49,684 nt of DNA from Polaromonas sp. UBA5171 (GTDB taxonomy: Bacteria > Pseudomonadota > Gammaproteobacteria > Burkholderiales > Burkholderiaceae_C): contig DHWX01000078.1 of the NCBI GenBank assembly GCA_002413395.1, positions 1 through 49,684 of the forward strand. Direction: 5' to 3'. The translations under genes and the position numbers were made by a program. The notes beneath the pieces were generated by a model, which saw only the letters and a program-made list of their open reading frames with translations, did no database searches and was not told the DNA's origin. Numbering within the stretch: position 1 is the stretch's first letter; the number at the start of each line of letters is the position of its first letter. Shown one piece after another: positions 27,059-35,496 of the stretch.

Positions 27059-27916
27059 TCAATGATGATCGTGGGCCTGCCCCACATACACCAGCGCCAG
27101 CATCATGAAGATGAAGGCCTGCAAGGTGATGATCAAAATATGGAAAATGGCCCACACCGTGCCGGCGATGATCTGACCGATGGGCAGCAAAATGCCCGAC
27201 ATCGACATGGCGGCCGCGCCGCCCATCAGCGCGATCAGCATGAACACCAGTTCACCGGCGTACATATTGCCGAACAGCCGCATGCCGTGCGAGACGGTTT
27301 TCGCCGCGAACTCGATCATTTGCATCAAAAAGTTGACCGGCCACAAAATCGGGTGGCTGCCGAAGGGCGCGGTGAACAGCTCATGCACCCAGCCGCCCAT
27401 GCCCTTGATCTTGATGTTGTAGGCGATACAAACCAGCAGTACCGACACCGAAAGCCCCAGTGTGGTCGAGAGATCGGCAGTTGGCACTACGCGCATGTAG
27501 GCATGATGGGGATCGTGGCCAATGACACTGAAGAAGGTCTGCCAGATCTTGGGCAGCAGATCCACGGGCAGCAGGTCCATCGCGTTCATCAGGAAAATCC
27601 AGACGAAGACGGACAGCGCTAGCGGCGCGACCAGCTTGCGACTTTTCGCATTGTGGATGATGCCCTTGGCCTGGTTATCGACCATTTCAACAAGAAATTC
27701 GACTGCGGCCTGAAAGCGCCCAGGCACGCCAGACGTTGCGGCGCGTGCGGCCTTCCAAAGAAAGAAGCTTCCGGCGATGCCTAGAAGGAGCGCCCAGATG
27801 ATCGAGTCGAGGTTATAGACGGAGAAATCGATGACACCGTTCATTGGCTTGTTTTGCCAATGCGTCAGGTGGTGACCAATGTATTCGCCGGCGGTGGGTC
27901 CGTTTTCAGCAGCCAT
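27059..27916 (-). CDS. atpB: ATP synthase F0 subunit a
   Basis: Subunit a forms the half-channels for protons. The 285-residue protein starts MAAENGPTAGEYIGHHLTHW. It contains LVAPLALSVFVWIFLMNAMDLLP split over a helix, and the essential arginine in MRLFGNMYAGELVFMLIAL. The last helix has LQAFIFMMLALVYVGQA with the conserved Gln. It lies between atpI and atpE. Confidence 0.96.
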   Translation of the reverse strand: MAAENGPTAGEYIGHHLTHWQNKPMNGVIDFSVYNLDSIIWALLLGIAGSFFLWKAARAATSGVPGRFQAAVEFLVEMVDNQAKGIIHNAKSRKLVAPLALSVFVWIFLMNAMDLLPVDLLPKIWQTFFSVIGHDPHHAYMRVVPTADLSTTLGLSVSVLLVCIAYNIKIKGMGGWVHELFTAPFGSHPILWPVNFLMQMIEFAAKTVSHGMRLFGNMYAGELVFMLIALMGGAAAMSMSGILLPIGQIIAGTVWAIFHILIITLQAFIFMMLALVYVGQAHDHH

Positions 27917-27936
27917 CTATCTACTCGTCCCGTTAA

Positions 27937-28437
27937 TTAGGTTGGGCGCGTCGTGGAGCGCTTCGGTTTGAACCAGAGCACTCCCCAATACACTTTCATC
28001 GTCACTATCAGACCCACCAACAAGGCAGGCCAGCTTAAATTTTCAATCAGCCGCGGGGCCATGAACAACATTGCCACCGTCAGACCCATCTTGACCAGTT
28101 CCCACAAAAAAAATCCAAGCACCGCAGCGCCTGGATTCATGGAAGACACCTTGCTGGTCAATCCGCGCGCAAACAACGCTGCCGGGATCACCACGGCCAG
28201 CGCACCATAGAACGCCGACCAGGCAATATTGCTTCTTCCGGTGAAGGCCCAGGCAATTCCTGCTACCACCACGCCGACCACCAATTGCCCCGCAACCACC
28301 CACCAAGGCGAGAGCGAAGGACTGGTTTTACGCAGCTTTTGCGCTTCTTCGCGCGTCAGCGGCTTGAAATCCGTGTCTCCAGCGTCCATATCCTGAGCTG
28401 ATAACGACGCCGTGGAACGAACTGCCGAACTTGTCAT
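27937..28437 (-). CDS. atpI: ATP synthase subunit I (AtpI-like)
   Basis: This membrane protein helps assemble the c-ring in related systems. From the ATG at 28437 it has 166 residues: a polar N-terminal part (FKPLTREEAQKLRKTSPSLS) and four membrane segments (VVAGQLVVGVVVAGIAWAF; AFYGALAVVIPAALFARGL; AVLGFFLWELVKMGLTVAML; WPALLVGLIVTMKVYWGVL). The first gene of the atp cluster with 20 bases to atpB. A GTG at 28449 is an alternative start. Confidence 0.85.
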   Translation of the reverse strand: MTSSAVRSTASLSAQDMDAGDTDFKPLTREEAQKLRKTSPSLSPWWVVAGQLVVGVVVAGIAWAFTGRSNIAWSAFYGALAVVIPAALFARGLTSKVSSMNPGAAVLGFFLWELVKMGLTVAMLFMAPRLIENLSWPALLVGLIVTMKVYWGVLWFKPKRSTTRPT

Positions 28438-28505
28438 TCTGGTCTTCACAAATTACGGGCAGATTACAGGTCGGTGACGATATACAGTGATCAGCAAAGC
28501 TCTTT

Positions 28506-28511
28506 ATTATA
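28506..28511 (-). promoter_or_regulatory. candidate -10 element of the atp operon
   Basis: A perfect TATAAT on the minus strand about 70 bases before atpI. No good -35 is seen at 17 bases, so an activator or an alternative promoter is possible. The 247-base gap to the divergent CopD-like gene holds no other gene. Confidence 0.35.
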
Positions 28512-28684
28512 CGTAGAAACCCGCGCGAATCGGGGAAACCCCGGCGCAACGCTACGGTGACGCTCAATGACCGTACGGCGAGGACGGAGTTTTTTTACAG
28601 GCGACAATCAAATTGGGACGTTTCCACGAACCCTGCAACAGGGTACCAAGTCCTTGGCTTGCAGCCCCATTTTTGAAAGATTCC

Positions 28685-29131
28685 ATGTCCGCCCTGATGA
28701 AATTCCTGCACCTTGCTGCTGCCATCGTGTGGCTTGGCGGCATCAGCTTCATGCTCTTTGCCCTGCGACCGGCGGCCGCGACTTTGCTGGCTCCGCCCCA
28801 GCGCCTGCCCCTGATCAGCATGGTGCTGGGCAAGTTTTTCTCACTGGTCTGGCTTACCATCGGACTGTTGCTGCTCACCGGTCTGGGCATGCTGCTGGCT
28901 GTCGGCATGAAAAACGCGCCACTGGGCTGGCACCTGATGTTCGGCATCGGCCTGCTGATGTTCGCCTTGTTTGGTCATCTTTATTTCGTTCCCTACCGGC
29001 ATCTCAAGAGCTCCGTCGTGGCGGCGAATTGGCCCGAAGGCGGGCGGCGCGTGGCGCAGATTGCCGCGTTGGCAGGCGTCAATCTGCTGCTCGGTGCCCT
29101 GGCAATTGGCGTTGTGATTTTTCTTGTTTGA
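28685..29131 (+). CDS. CopD family membrane protein
   Basis: The 148-residue protein starts MSALMKFLHLAAAIVWLGG at 28685 and has four hydrophobic segments. The N-terminal LHLAAAIVWLGG with its His, the second helix region SLVWLTIGLLLLTGLGML, a third with MFGIGLLMFALFGHLY and the last ALAGVNLLLGALAIGVVIF fit CopD-like small integral membrane proteins. Copper transport is known for only some members; no other copper gene is nearby. Divergent from the atp cluster. Confidence 0.7.
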   Translation: MSALMKFLHLAAAIVWLGGISFMLFALRPAAATLLAPPQRLPLISMVLGKFFSLVWLTIGLLLLTGLGMLLAVGMKNAPLGWHLMFGIGLLMFALFGHLYFVPYRHLKSSVVAANWPEGGRRVAQIAALAGVNLLLGALAIGVVIFLV

Positions 29132-29253
29132 CCCTCAGAGATACAAATGCGCACCCTTCACCGATTCGGCGCTGGCGTGGCTGGTTCACGCGGCGCATCC
29201 AGCCGCGAACGGTAATGCCTGCGCGACAATAATTTCCCATTTACCCGAAGTCC

Positions 29254-30180
29254 ATGATGAGCACTCCCAACGCCGCTTCCAACCCAGCGCCCAGCGCGCA
29301 ACTGCCCGACACACCGTGCTATCTCAACGGCGAATTCACCGCCCTGAAAGACGCGAGAATCAGCGTACTTGACCGCGGCTTCATCTTTGGCGACGGCGTT
29401 TATGAGGTGGTACCAGCCTATGCGGGCAAGCTGTTCCGCTTTGAGCAGCACATGGCGCGGCTCCACCGCAGCCTTGCCGAGCTGCGCATCGCCAACCCCT
29501 TGACGCACGCCGAGTGGCGCCAGATTGCTCTCGATTTAATAGCCAAATACACTAATTCTTCAGGGACTGGCAGCGGAAAGGGCAATCAACTGATCTACAT
29601 CCAGGTGTCTCGGGGCGTGGCCCTGCGGGATCACGCGATGCTGCCCGGCCTCGTGCCCACGGTCTTTGTCATGGTCAACGCCATGAAGCTGCCCAGCGCG
29701 CAACAGCGCGAACAAGGCGTGGCATGCGTCACCGCCGCCGATTTCCGCTGGGAAAAAGCCCACATCAAGAGCACCAGCCTGCTGGGCGCGGTATTCGCCC
29801 GCCAGATCAGCGTGGATGCCGGGGCGCTAGAGACCGTGATGTTCCGCGGCGATTACCTGAGCGAAGCCGCTGCCAGCAATGTCTGGGTCGTCAAAAACGG
29901 CACCGTCATGGGGCCGCCCAAAGACAAGCTGGTCCTCGAAGGCATCCGTTACGGCCTGATTGAAGAGATCTGCCGCGCCTCGGGCATTGGTTTTGAGTTG
30001 CGCCGCATCACGCGAGCCGAAGTGCTGGCGGCCGACGAACTGCTGTTGTCATCGGCCACCAAGGAAGTGCTGCCCGTTACCCTGCTGGATGGCCAGCCCG
30101 TTGGAAACGGCAAGCCCGGTCCCATTTATGCCGCGCTATACGCAGCTTACCAGCAGGCCAAACAAGAGCAATCCACATGA
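29254..30180 (+). CDS. dat: D-amino acid aminotransferase (class IV PLP enzyme)
   Basis: This PLP enzyme transfers amino groups between D-amino acids and 2-oxo acids. The 308-residue protein has the class IV pattern: ISVLDRGFIFGDGVYEV, then YIQVSRGVALRDHAMLPG, matching the Arg-x-His region that binds the substrate carboxylate in D-alanine aminotransferases, and the PLP lysine at about residue 172 (EKAHIKSTSLLG). The second half has YLSEAAASNVWVVKNGTVMG and LLLSSATKEVLPVTLLDG. Residues 91-109 (IALDLIAKYTNSSGTGSGK) include an AT-rich element similar to others in the window (29527). DUF493 starts in an ATGA overlap with its stop. D-alanine-type specificity is inference. Confidence 0.88.
   Translation: MMSTPNAASNPAPSAQLPDTPCYLNGEFTALKDARISVLDRGFIFGDGVYEVVPAYAGKLFRFEQHMARLHRSLAELRIANPLTHAEWRQIALDLIAKYTNSSGTGSGKGNQLIYIQVSRGVALRDHAMLPGLVPTVFVMVNAMKLPSAQQREQGVACVTAADFRWEKAHIKSTSLLGAVFARQISVDAGALETVMFRGDYLSEAAASNVWVVKNGTVMGPPKDKLVLEGIRYGLIEEICRASGIGFELRRITRAEVLAADELLLSSATKEVLPVTLLDGQPVGNGKPGPIYAALYAAYQQAKQEQST
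29527..29544 (-). repeat. dispersed AT-rich repeat, copy inside dat
   Basis: The minus strand reads GGCTATTAAATCGAGAGC, continuing into AATCTG. It matches the intergenic copy at 21135 and the fmt copy. It is translated in frame as part of residues 91-98 of Dat, at a position where the protein also carries a Gly/Ser-rich stretch. Confidence 0.45.
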
Positions 30181-30485
30181 CCCCTTCCGCCGAAAACACC
30201 CCCGAAGCCGGTTCAGAGCAGCCACGCCAAGACTCGCTGATCGACTACCCGTCTCTGTTTCCCATCAAGGTCATGGGCCTGAAGGTGGACGGTCTGGTGG
30301 CCGCCATCACCACGATAGCCCATCAGTTCGACCCTTGCTTTGACGCCACCACCATCGAGCTGCGCGAAAGCAAGGGCGGCAAATACCTGGGCGTCACCAT
30401 CACCGTCACCGCCACCAGCCGCGAGCAACTCGACGAACTCTACCGCACGCTGTCCACCCATCCGATGGTCAAAGTGGTGCTTTGA
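30177..30485 (+). CDS. DUF493 family protein (YbeD-like)
   Basis: The 102-residue protein matches DUF493, whose Escherichia coli member YbeD sits immediately upstream of lipB. Visible are LIDYPSLFPIKVMGLKVDGL and the C-terminal YLGVTITVTATSREQLDELY, an ACT-like alternation of strands and helices. It may act as a small regulatory protein; no biochemical role is proven. Its ATG overlaps the dat stop. In related genomes lipB normally follows closely. Here a 7.8-kb block with toxin and restriction genes lies in between. Confidence 0.88.
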   Translation: MTPSAENTPEAGSEQPRQDSLIDYPSLFPIKVMGLKVDGLVAAITTIAHQFDPCFDATTIELRESKGGKYLGVTITVTATSREQLDELYRTLSTHPMVKVVL

Positions 30486-30585
30486 CCCTCAGTTTTTGGA
30501 TTTTATGAAAGTTTCAACGCCATTTCTTTAATAAGAGCAACAGCCACCATGCCTTATGAAAGAAAGCTCACGGGTTTTACCGAAG

Positions 30586-30612
30586 TTGCATAACGCCAAA
30601 TTTTCGTATAAT
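30586..30612 (+). promoter_or_regulatory. promoter of the toxin-antitoxin pair
   Basis: A consensus TATAAT at 30607-30612 and a TTGCAT at 30586-30591 (15-base spacing, short) stand about 30 bases ahead of the toxin gene in an AT-rich gap of 150 bases. The -10 is strong. With this promoter the transcript would start near 30619, giving a short leader with AAGGGTGG. Confidence 0.5.
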
Positions 30613-30638
30613 CATCCATCCCAAGGGTGGACAACAAT

Positions 30639-30974
30639 TTGAAAATTGACTTCCTCAACTCCAAAGACAAAGAGTTTTTTGAGAGCTCGAAACAAGTCAC
30701 CAAGCTATATGGCCCTGAAAACGCCAAGAAGCTCAAAACCCGACTGGACGACCTGGATGCAGCGCAGTCCATGGAGGACATGCGTCATCTTCCGGGCCAT
30801 TGGGAAGAACTCAAAAACGACCGCGCCGGGCAGTTCTCGGCGCGCTTGCACGGCGGCTTGCGGCTCATTGTGAAGCCGCAGAAGCAACCTCCGCCTGCCA
30901 AACCTGATGGCGGCCTCGACTGGCCTGCCATCGACAGCATCTATATTGTTGAAGTGGTGGACTACCATGATTGA
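30639..30974 (+). CDS. RelE/HigB-like toxin
   Basis: The protein (111 residues from TTG 30639, 115 from GTG 30627) resembles RelE/HigB killer proteins: a first helix-rich part (KEFFESSKQVTKLYGPENAKKL), then MEDMRHLPGHWEELKNDRAGQFSA and LRLIVKPQ, ending with IYIVEVVDYH, the strand pattern of the ribosome-dependent mRNA interferase fold. TTG is preferred because AAGGGTGG lies at ideal distance and the predicted transcript starts close to GTG. It overlaps the antitoxin gene by eight bases. The toxin-first order is the one typical of HigBA. Toxicity is inferred. Confidence 0.75.
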   Translation: MKIDFLNSKDKEFFESSKQVTKLYGPENAKKLKTRLDDLDAAQSMEDMRHLPGHWEELKNDRAGQFSARLHGGLRLIVKPQKQPPPAKPDGGLDWPAIDSIYIVEVVDYHD

Positions 30975-32076
30975 ACCAAACTTGAGCTACCGTCCGGTTG
31001 CAGTATCGCCGCCGGGTATTACGCTCGCCGAACTCATTGAAGAGCGCGGTATCGCACAGGCCGAATTGGCCCGACGCATGGGCCGACCCGTCAACGCCGT
31101 GAATGAAATGGTGCTTGGTGCCAAGGAAATCACAGAAGATACAGCGCTTGAGTTGGAACGCGTTCTGGGTACGCCTGCGCATTTCTGGCTGGCACGGGAA
31201 GCGCGGTATCGCGAGTACCTTGCCCGGCAGCGCGACGCTGGCCGTGCGGAAAGCCGTCTCGAATGGCTAGACAAATTACCACTCAAGCAACTTCAAGAAA
31301 CTGGGCACCTGCCCAAGGGCCGACTAACAGCCGGATTCAAAGCCTCGCTGATTGAACCGGCCCTGCGATTCTTTGGTGTTGCTTCGCCCGAAGGGTGGGA
31401 AGACCAGTACAGCAGGGTCCAGGCTGCGTTTCGCCGGGCCAACCCCGCGAAACAGACGGACAACGCTGCGATCACTGCGTGGTTGCGACTTGGCGAGATT
31501 GCGGCGCTATCGACAAACTTGCCTCCCTACAGCGCTGAAACGTTGCAGGTCAACATTGCCAAGATGCGCACGCTCAGCGCTCACTCCGCCGCAGAGATCG
31601 GCACCGGTTTGAAGACGCTTTGCGCACAAGCGGGGGTGGTTTTGCTTTTCGTGCCGCATTTCTCTGGTACTCACGTTAGTGGCGTCGCGCGCTGGCTGGG
31701 AGAACGCCCATTGATCCAGCTTTCCTTACTTGGCAAATGGAGTGATGTTTTCTGGTTCAGCTTTTTTCATGAAGTTGCACACATCCTCAAGCACCCCAAG
31801 CGCGCCGTGTTTCTGGATGACGCCAGCTCGGGCACCGAAGTAGAAAGCAAAGAAGAAAAAGAAGCCAACCAGTTCGCGTCTGATGTACTGATCACTCCAG
31901 CTGACCGCCAACGGCTAGGTCAGGCTGAGCTCACGGTGGCAGGTGTACGGGCCTTTTCCAAGGAAATCGACATCCACCCCGGCGTTGTGGTTGGGTGCCT
32001 GCAGCACATGGGTCTGGTGCCGTACGCCAGCCCGCTGGTCCAGTTGAGAGACCGTTACCAAATCGCTGCGAAGTAA
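30967..32076 (+). CDS. XRE-ImmA/IrrE fusion antitoxin (HigA-like)
   Basis: The 369-residue protein has two parts. Residues of about 15-75 form an XRE helix-turn-helix: TLAELIEERGIAQAELARRM, GRPVNAVNEMVLGAKEI, and the HigA-type LERVLGTPAHFWLAREARYR. The C-terminal part is an ImmA/IrrE-like (COG2856) zinc peptidase domain with the motif FFHEVAHILKHP (His-Glu-x-x-His at about 268-272) and a downstream acidic helix, KEEKEANQFASDVLI, which supplies the third ligand in the family. The gene starts at an ATG inside the toxin stop region. Likely the repressor and antitoxin of the pair, with a protease domain that could inactivate it or another protein under stress. That last point is inference. Confidence 0.8.
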   Translation: MIEPNLSYRPVAVSPPGITLAELIEERGIAQAELARRMGRPVNAVNEMVLGAKEITEDTALELERVLGTPAHFWLAREARYREYLARQRDAGRAESRLEWLDKLPLKQLQETGHLPKGRLTAGFKASLIEPALRFFGVASPEGWEDQYSRVQAAFRRANPAKQTDNAAITAWLRLGEIAALSTNLPPYSAETLQVNIAKMRTLSAHSAAEIGTGLKTLCAQAGVVLLFVPHFSGTHVSGVARWLGERPLIQLSLLGKWSDVFWFSFFHEVAHILKHPKRAVFLDDASSGTEVESKEEKEANQFASDVLITPADRQRLGQAELTVAGVRAFSKEIDIHPGVVVGCLQHMGLVPYASPLVQLRDRYQIAAK

Positions 32077-32085
32077 GGACGAGCC

Positions 32086-33771
32086 ATGCCCACTCTTGAC
32101 TGGCTCAACCGCTCCAGCGCCTTCACCACCGCCGCCCGTGTGCCTTACCGGCTGCTGGAGCAGGTGTCGGTTCACACGCCCACGGTTCAGGTTGACCTTG
32201 GCCCCGTTCAAGCTGAGCTTGCGACCGTTCGCCCTGAGCCGATCGAAGGGCGCACCCCCATCACCGACAACCTGCTGATCCAGGGCGACAACCTCGAAGC
32301 GCTGAAAGCCTTGCTGCCGTTCTACCGGGGACAGGTCAAGTGCATCTTCATCGACCCGCCCTACAACACCAAGAGTGCGTTCGAGCACTACGACGACAAC
32401 CTGGAGCACGCCCAGTGGCTGAGCATGATGCTGCCGCGCCTGCAACTGTTGCGTGAACTGCTGCGCGAGGATGGTTCGATCTGGGTGACGATTGACGACA
32501 ACGAGGGGCACTACCTCAAGGTGCTGATGGATGAGGTGTTTGGGCGGGGGAATTTTGTGGCGAGCGCCATTTGGCAGAAAAGATACTCCCGAGAGAACCG
32601 CGAGGCGATTGGCGATGTTCATGACTACATTCACGTCTACGCACTGAATCCAGGGAGGTTCAAGCTGCAACGCAACCTTGTCCCTCTGACGGAAGAACAA
32701 GCCAAGGTTTATCGAAACCCAAACAATGACCCAAATGGACGATGGAGGCCAGTGCCAATGACCGCACAGGAAGGCCACGCAACAGCGGAGCAGTTTTATG
32801 AGGTAGTCACGCCAAGCGGCAAGAAATTTCGGCCTCCCGAAGGACGCTGCTGGGGAATAGCGCAAGCGACGTATCAAAGACTTTTAGGCGAAGGTCGCAT
32901 TTATTTCGGAAAAAAGGGTGATGCGCAACCAAACATCATCAGGTATTTGTCCGAGGTTCCCGGAATCGCGCCTTGGACGTGGTGGCCGTCCGACGAGGTG
33001 GGTCACACCGATGAGGCAAAGAAAGAAATCCATGCGCTTTTTGGAAAAGTGGATGCCTTTGCAAGTCCCAAACCCGAGCGCCTAATCGATCGCATCTTCC
33101 ACATCGCCACCAACCCCGGCGACCTCATCCTCGACAGCTTCCTCGGCTCCGGCACCACCGCCGCCGTGGCCCACAAAATGGGCCGCCGCTGGATCGGCAT
33201 CGAGATGGGCGAGCACGCAGCCACCCACTGCCTGCCACGCCTGCAAAAGGTCATCGACGGTGAACAGGGTGGCATCAGCAAGGCCGTGAGCTGGACGGGC
33301 GGCGGTGGTTTCCGCTTCATGCGTCTGGGCGAAGCGGTGTTTGACAACACAGGCCGCATCCACTCCGCCATGCGCTTTGCCACCCTGGCGGCGTTTGTCT
33401 GGCAGCAGGAAACCGGCACCGCCTTTGACCTCACGGCTGGGAAACCGGGCACGCCCTATCTGGGCACTCACTCCATTTTTGATGGCTGCTTGCGCATAGA
33501 AGACGAGGGCTCAGGGCCAATTTCGCCTATGAGAGTGCCGCAGTTCGCCTGCTACCTTCTGTTCAACGGCATCCTGGGCGACAAGCGCCCGGCCAGCGGC
33601 AATGTGCTGACGCAAGCGGTGCTGGACGCGCTGCTGATCCTGCACGCCAGCACGCCCGCCCCAGCCGCCCTGCTGCTGGTGTACGGCGAAGCCTGCCGAC
33701 TTGGCGCGGAGCGCTTGAAGCAGGCGAACGTGACGTTCAAGCACATTCCGTATGACGTGCGGGCGAGGTAA
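32086..33771 (+). CDS. mod: type III restriction system methyltransferase Mod (adenine-specific, beta class)
   Basis: The 561-residue protein is an N6-adenine methyltransferase with motif order IV, target region, I (beta class). DPPYNTK stands at about residue 90 and FLGSGTTAA at about 352. The region between DPPY and FxGxG, from about 32570 to 33080, holds the presumed target-recognition domain and has lower GC and different codon use than its flanks. AAGGA lies ahead of the ATG at 32086, nine bases after the antitoxin gene. A REP-like element is embedded in the N-terminal part (32227-32251). The methylation site cannot be read from the sequence. Together with res it should form a type III restriction system. 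Confidence 0.9.
   Translation: MPTLDWLNRSSAFTTAARVPYRLLEQVSVHTPTVQVDLGPVQAELATVRPEPIEGRTPITDNLLIQGDNLEALKALLPFYRGQVKCIFIDPPYNTKSAFEHYDDNLEHAQWLSMMLPRLQLLRELLREDGSIWVTIDDNEGHYLKVLMDEVFGRGNFVASAIWQKRYSRENREAIGDVHDYIHVYALNPGRFKLQRNLVPLTEEQAKVYRNPNNDPNGRWRPVPMTAQEGHATAEQFYEVVTPSGKKFRPPEGRCWGIAQATYQRLLGEGRIYFGKKGDAQPNIIRYLSEVPGIAPWTWWPSDEVGHTDEAKKEIHALFGKVDAFASPKPERLIDRIFHIATNPGDLILDSFLGSGTTAAVAHKMGRRWIGIEMGEHAATHCLPRLQKVIDGEQGGISKAVSWTGGGGFRFMRLGEAVFDNTGRIHSAMRFATLAAFVWQQETGTAFDLTAGKPGTPYLGTHSIFDGCLRIEDEGSGPISPMRVPQFACYLLFNGILGDKRPASGNVLTQAVLDALLILHASTPAPAALLLVYGEACRLGAERLKQANVTFKHIPYDVRAR
32227..32251 (+). repeat. REP-like element inside mod
   Basis: The sequence GTTCGCCCTGAGCC followed by GATCGAAGGGC matches the extragenic palindromic-type element that is frequent in GC-rich proteobacteria and which in another frame reads FALS-x-SKG (here FALSRSKG). 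Here it lies in frame inside the coding sequence of mod, giving VRPEPIEG. The inverted ends GCCCT and AGGGC frame a core with CGATCG. Confidence 0.6.
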
Positions 33772-33776
33772 GCACC

Positions 33777-35495
33777 ATGCAGAATTATTCAGAGCAACTG
33801 GACGAGTTCAGGCGCATGCCTGCTGAAACGGAATGGCTTGAGTTCAAGGAAGCCAAGAACAGCTTCGATACGGACGCGCTGGGTCGTTATGTCTCGGCCT
33901 TGTCCAACGAAGCGAACCTGCACGGTCGCGAAGCTGGCTGGTTGATTTTTGGCGTCAAAAACAAAATCGACCCCGTCACCGGTGCGCGGCCCGTGGTGGG
34001 CAGTCTCTACGCGACAACTGCAGCCGACCTCAATGACCTGAAGTTTCAGGTCTACAGCCATACGTCGCCCTCTGTCGGTTTGAACGACCCCGTTGAAGTC
34101 GATCACCCGGACTGCGCGCCTGGCTCACGGGTGCTGATGTGGCGCATTCCCGCCACCGCACGGGGTATGCCGGTGGCGTGGAAAGGACATTACTGGGGGC
34201 GTTCAGGCGAATCACTGGGGGCGCTGCCCCTGAATAAATTCGACGCGCTACGCGCCCAATCAAGCCTGCAGGATTGGTCAGCCGTGCTGGCAACCGATGA
34301 CTGGGGCTTGCTTGACCCGCTGGCGATTGAACACAGCCAAGCGCTTTACAAACGCCGCCACGCGACACACGCGCAAGTGCTCTCAACCCTGCAGCACCAG
34401 TCCGTCTCCGACTGGATGCATGGTTTGCGGTTGGCAAAAGAGGGCAAGTTAACCCGCGCAGCCTTGGTGCTCATGGGCAAGCCAACTGCAGCGACCGCTT
34501 TGGGCGGCCCCACACCGCGACTGACCTGGGTTTTGACTGACCACACCGGCACGATTCAAACCCACCAACACTTCGACTTGCCACTCGTGATGGCCATTGA
34601 CCAGTTGGTTGCCAAGCTGCGCATCATTGAGGTGAGCTTGCTCCCGCCCCGGCAAACTGCGCCACTGAATCTGCCCAACTACGACGACTGGGTGATTCGC
34701 GAGGCCTTGCACAACTGCATCGCCCACCAGGACTACGCACAAGGTGGACGGGTGCGGGTAACCGAGTCACCAGATTCGCTGACATTTTTCAATTTAGGCT
34801 CTTTCTTGCCGGGCACCATAGCGCGCGTGCTGGGTAGCAGACAACCCGAGCAGCGCTACCGCAATGCTTGCCTGGCAAACGCCATGGTGGAACTGGACTT
34901 GATGGAGACACTCAACAGCGGTGTGCCAAAAATGTTCCGCCTCCAGCGCGAACGGTTTTTCCCGATGCCAGATTTTGAGTTTGAGCAGGCCCCGGACTCG
35001 GTCAGCGTGCGCATCTACGGCAAAACACTGGATGAAAAGTATGTCCATGCATTGATGTCAACGACCGAACTGTCGCTGGAAGACGCTATTTTGTTGGACC
35101 GTGTACAGAAGAGTCAAACACTGATGCCTGAGCAGGTGAAGCGGTTGCGAGCCAAAAACCTCGTAGCGGGGCGGGGGACGAAAATTTTCATCTCTGCGCA
35201 AGTGGCAGATGCCACTAACACCCAGAACCAGTACGTGTTAAATAAGGCATTCGACGATGACTATTACAAACGCATGCTAATCAATCGTCTGCAACTTGGG
35301 CCCACGTCAGGCGTCGAGTTGAGGCAGCTCGTCATAGACAAGTTGCCCGCCGTGCTAAATCCTCAGGAAAAAGAGACAAAGGTGAAAAACTTGCGGACAG
35401 CGTTGCGCTTGCGCGGGCTGGACGGTGTATTCATTGAGGTGGTGCCGACTGGCCCCAGCCGAGGCCCAAGTGCGGTGTGGCGCATCAAGCGTTGA
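33777..35495 (+). CDS. Schlafen-AlbA_2/HATPase_c_4 domain protein between mod and res
   Basis: The 572-residue protein has an N-terminal AlbA_2 (Schlafen) domain, ETEWLEFKEAKNSFDTDALG and EAGWLIFGVKNK, thought to bind nucleic acid. The middle part contains a HATPase_c_4-type segment, DWVIREALHNCIAHQDYAQGG with RVRVTESPDSLTFFN, and the C-terminal part reads as winged-helix modules (DAILLDRVQKSQTLMPEQVKRLRAKNLV split by turns). Such proteins (once called putative transcriptional regulators or ATP-dependent helicases) occur in many restriction loci. The gene starts six bases after mod, with GAGGTAAGC as ribosome-binding site. Its role in this system is unknown: regulator or accessory effector. 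Confidence 0.75.
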   Translation: MQNYSEQLDEFRRMPAETEWLEFKEAKNSFDTDALGRYVSALSNEANLHGREAGWLIFGVKNKIDPVTGARPVVGSLYATTAADLNDLKFQVYSHTSPSVGLNDPVEVDHPDCAPGSRVLMWRIPATARGMPVAWKGHYWGRSGESLGALPLNKFDALRAQSSLQDWSAVLATDDWGLLDPLAIEHSQALYKRRHATHAQVLSTLQHQSVSDWMHGLRLAKEGKLTRAALVLMGKPTAATALGGPTPRLTWVLTDHTGTIQTHQHFDLPLVMAIDQLVAKLRIIEVSLLPPRQTAPLNLPNYDDWVIREALHNCIAHQDYAQGGRVRVTESPDSLTFFNLGSFLPGTIARVLGSRQPEQRYRNACLANAMVELDLMETLNSGVPKMFRLQRERFFPMPDFEFEQAPDSVSVRIYGKTLDEKYVHALMSTTELSLEDAILLDRVQKSQTLMPEQVKRLRAKNLVAGRGTKIFISAQVADATNTQNQYVLNKAFDDDYYKRMLINRLQLGPTSGVELRQLVIDKLPAVLNPQEKETKVKNLRTALRLRGLDGVFIEVVPTGPSRGPSAVWRIKR

Positions 35496-35496
35496 G

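Noticed and set aside
30481..30492. The 12-base word TTTGACCCTCAG, which also occurs at 29127-29138, as a possible attachment site or target duplication of the island
   Set aside because: Both copies begin at stop codons and lie on the same side of the island; a shared 12-mer is expected by chance in a window of this size, and no matching copy was found at the lipB side.
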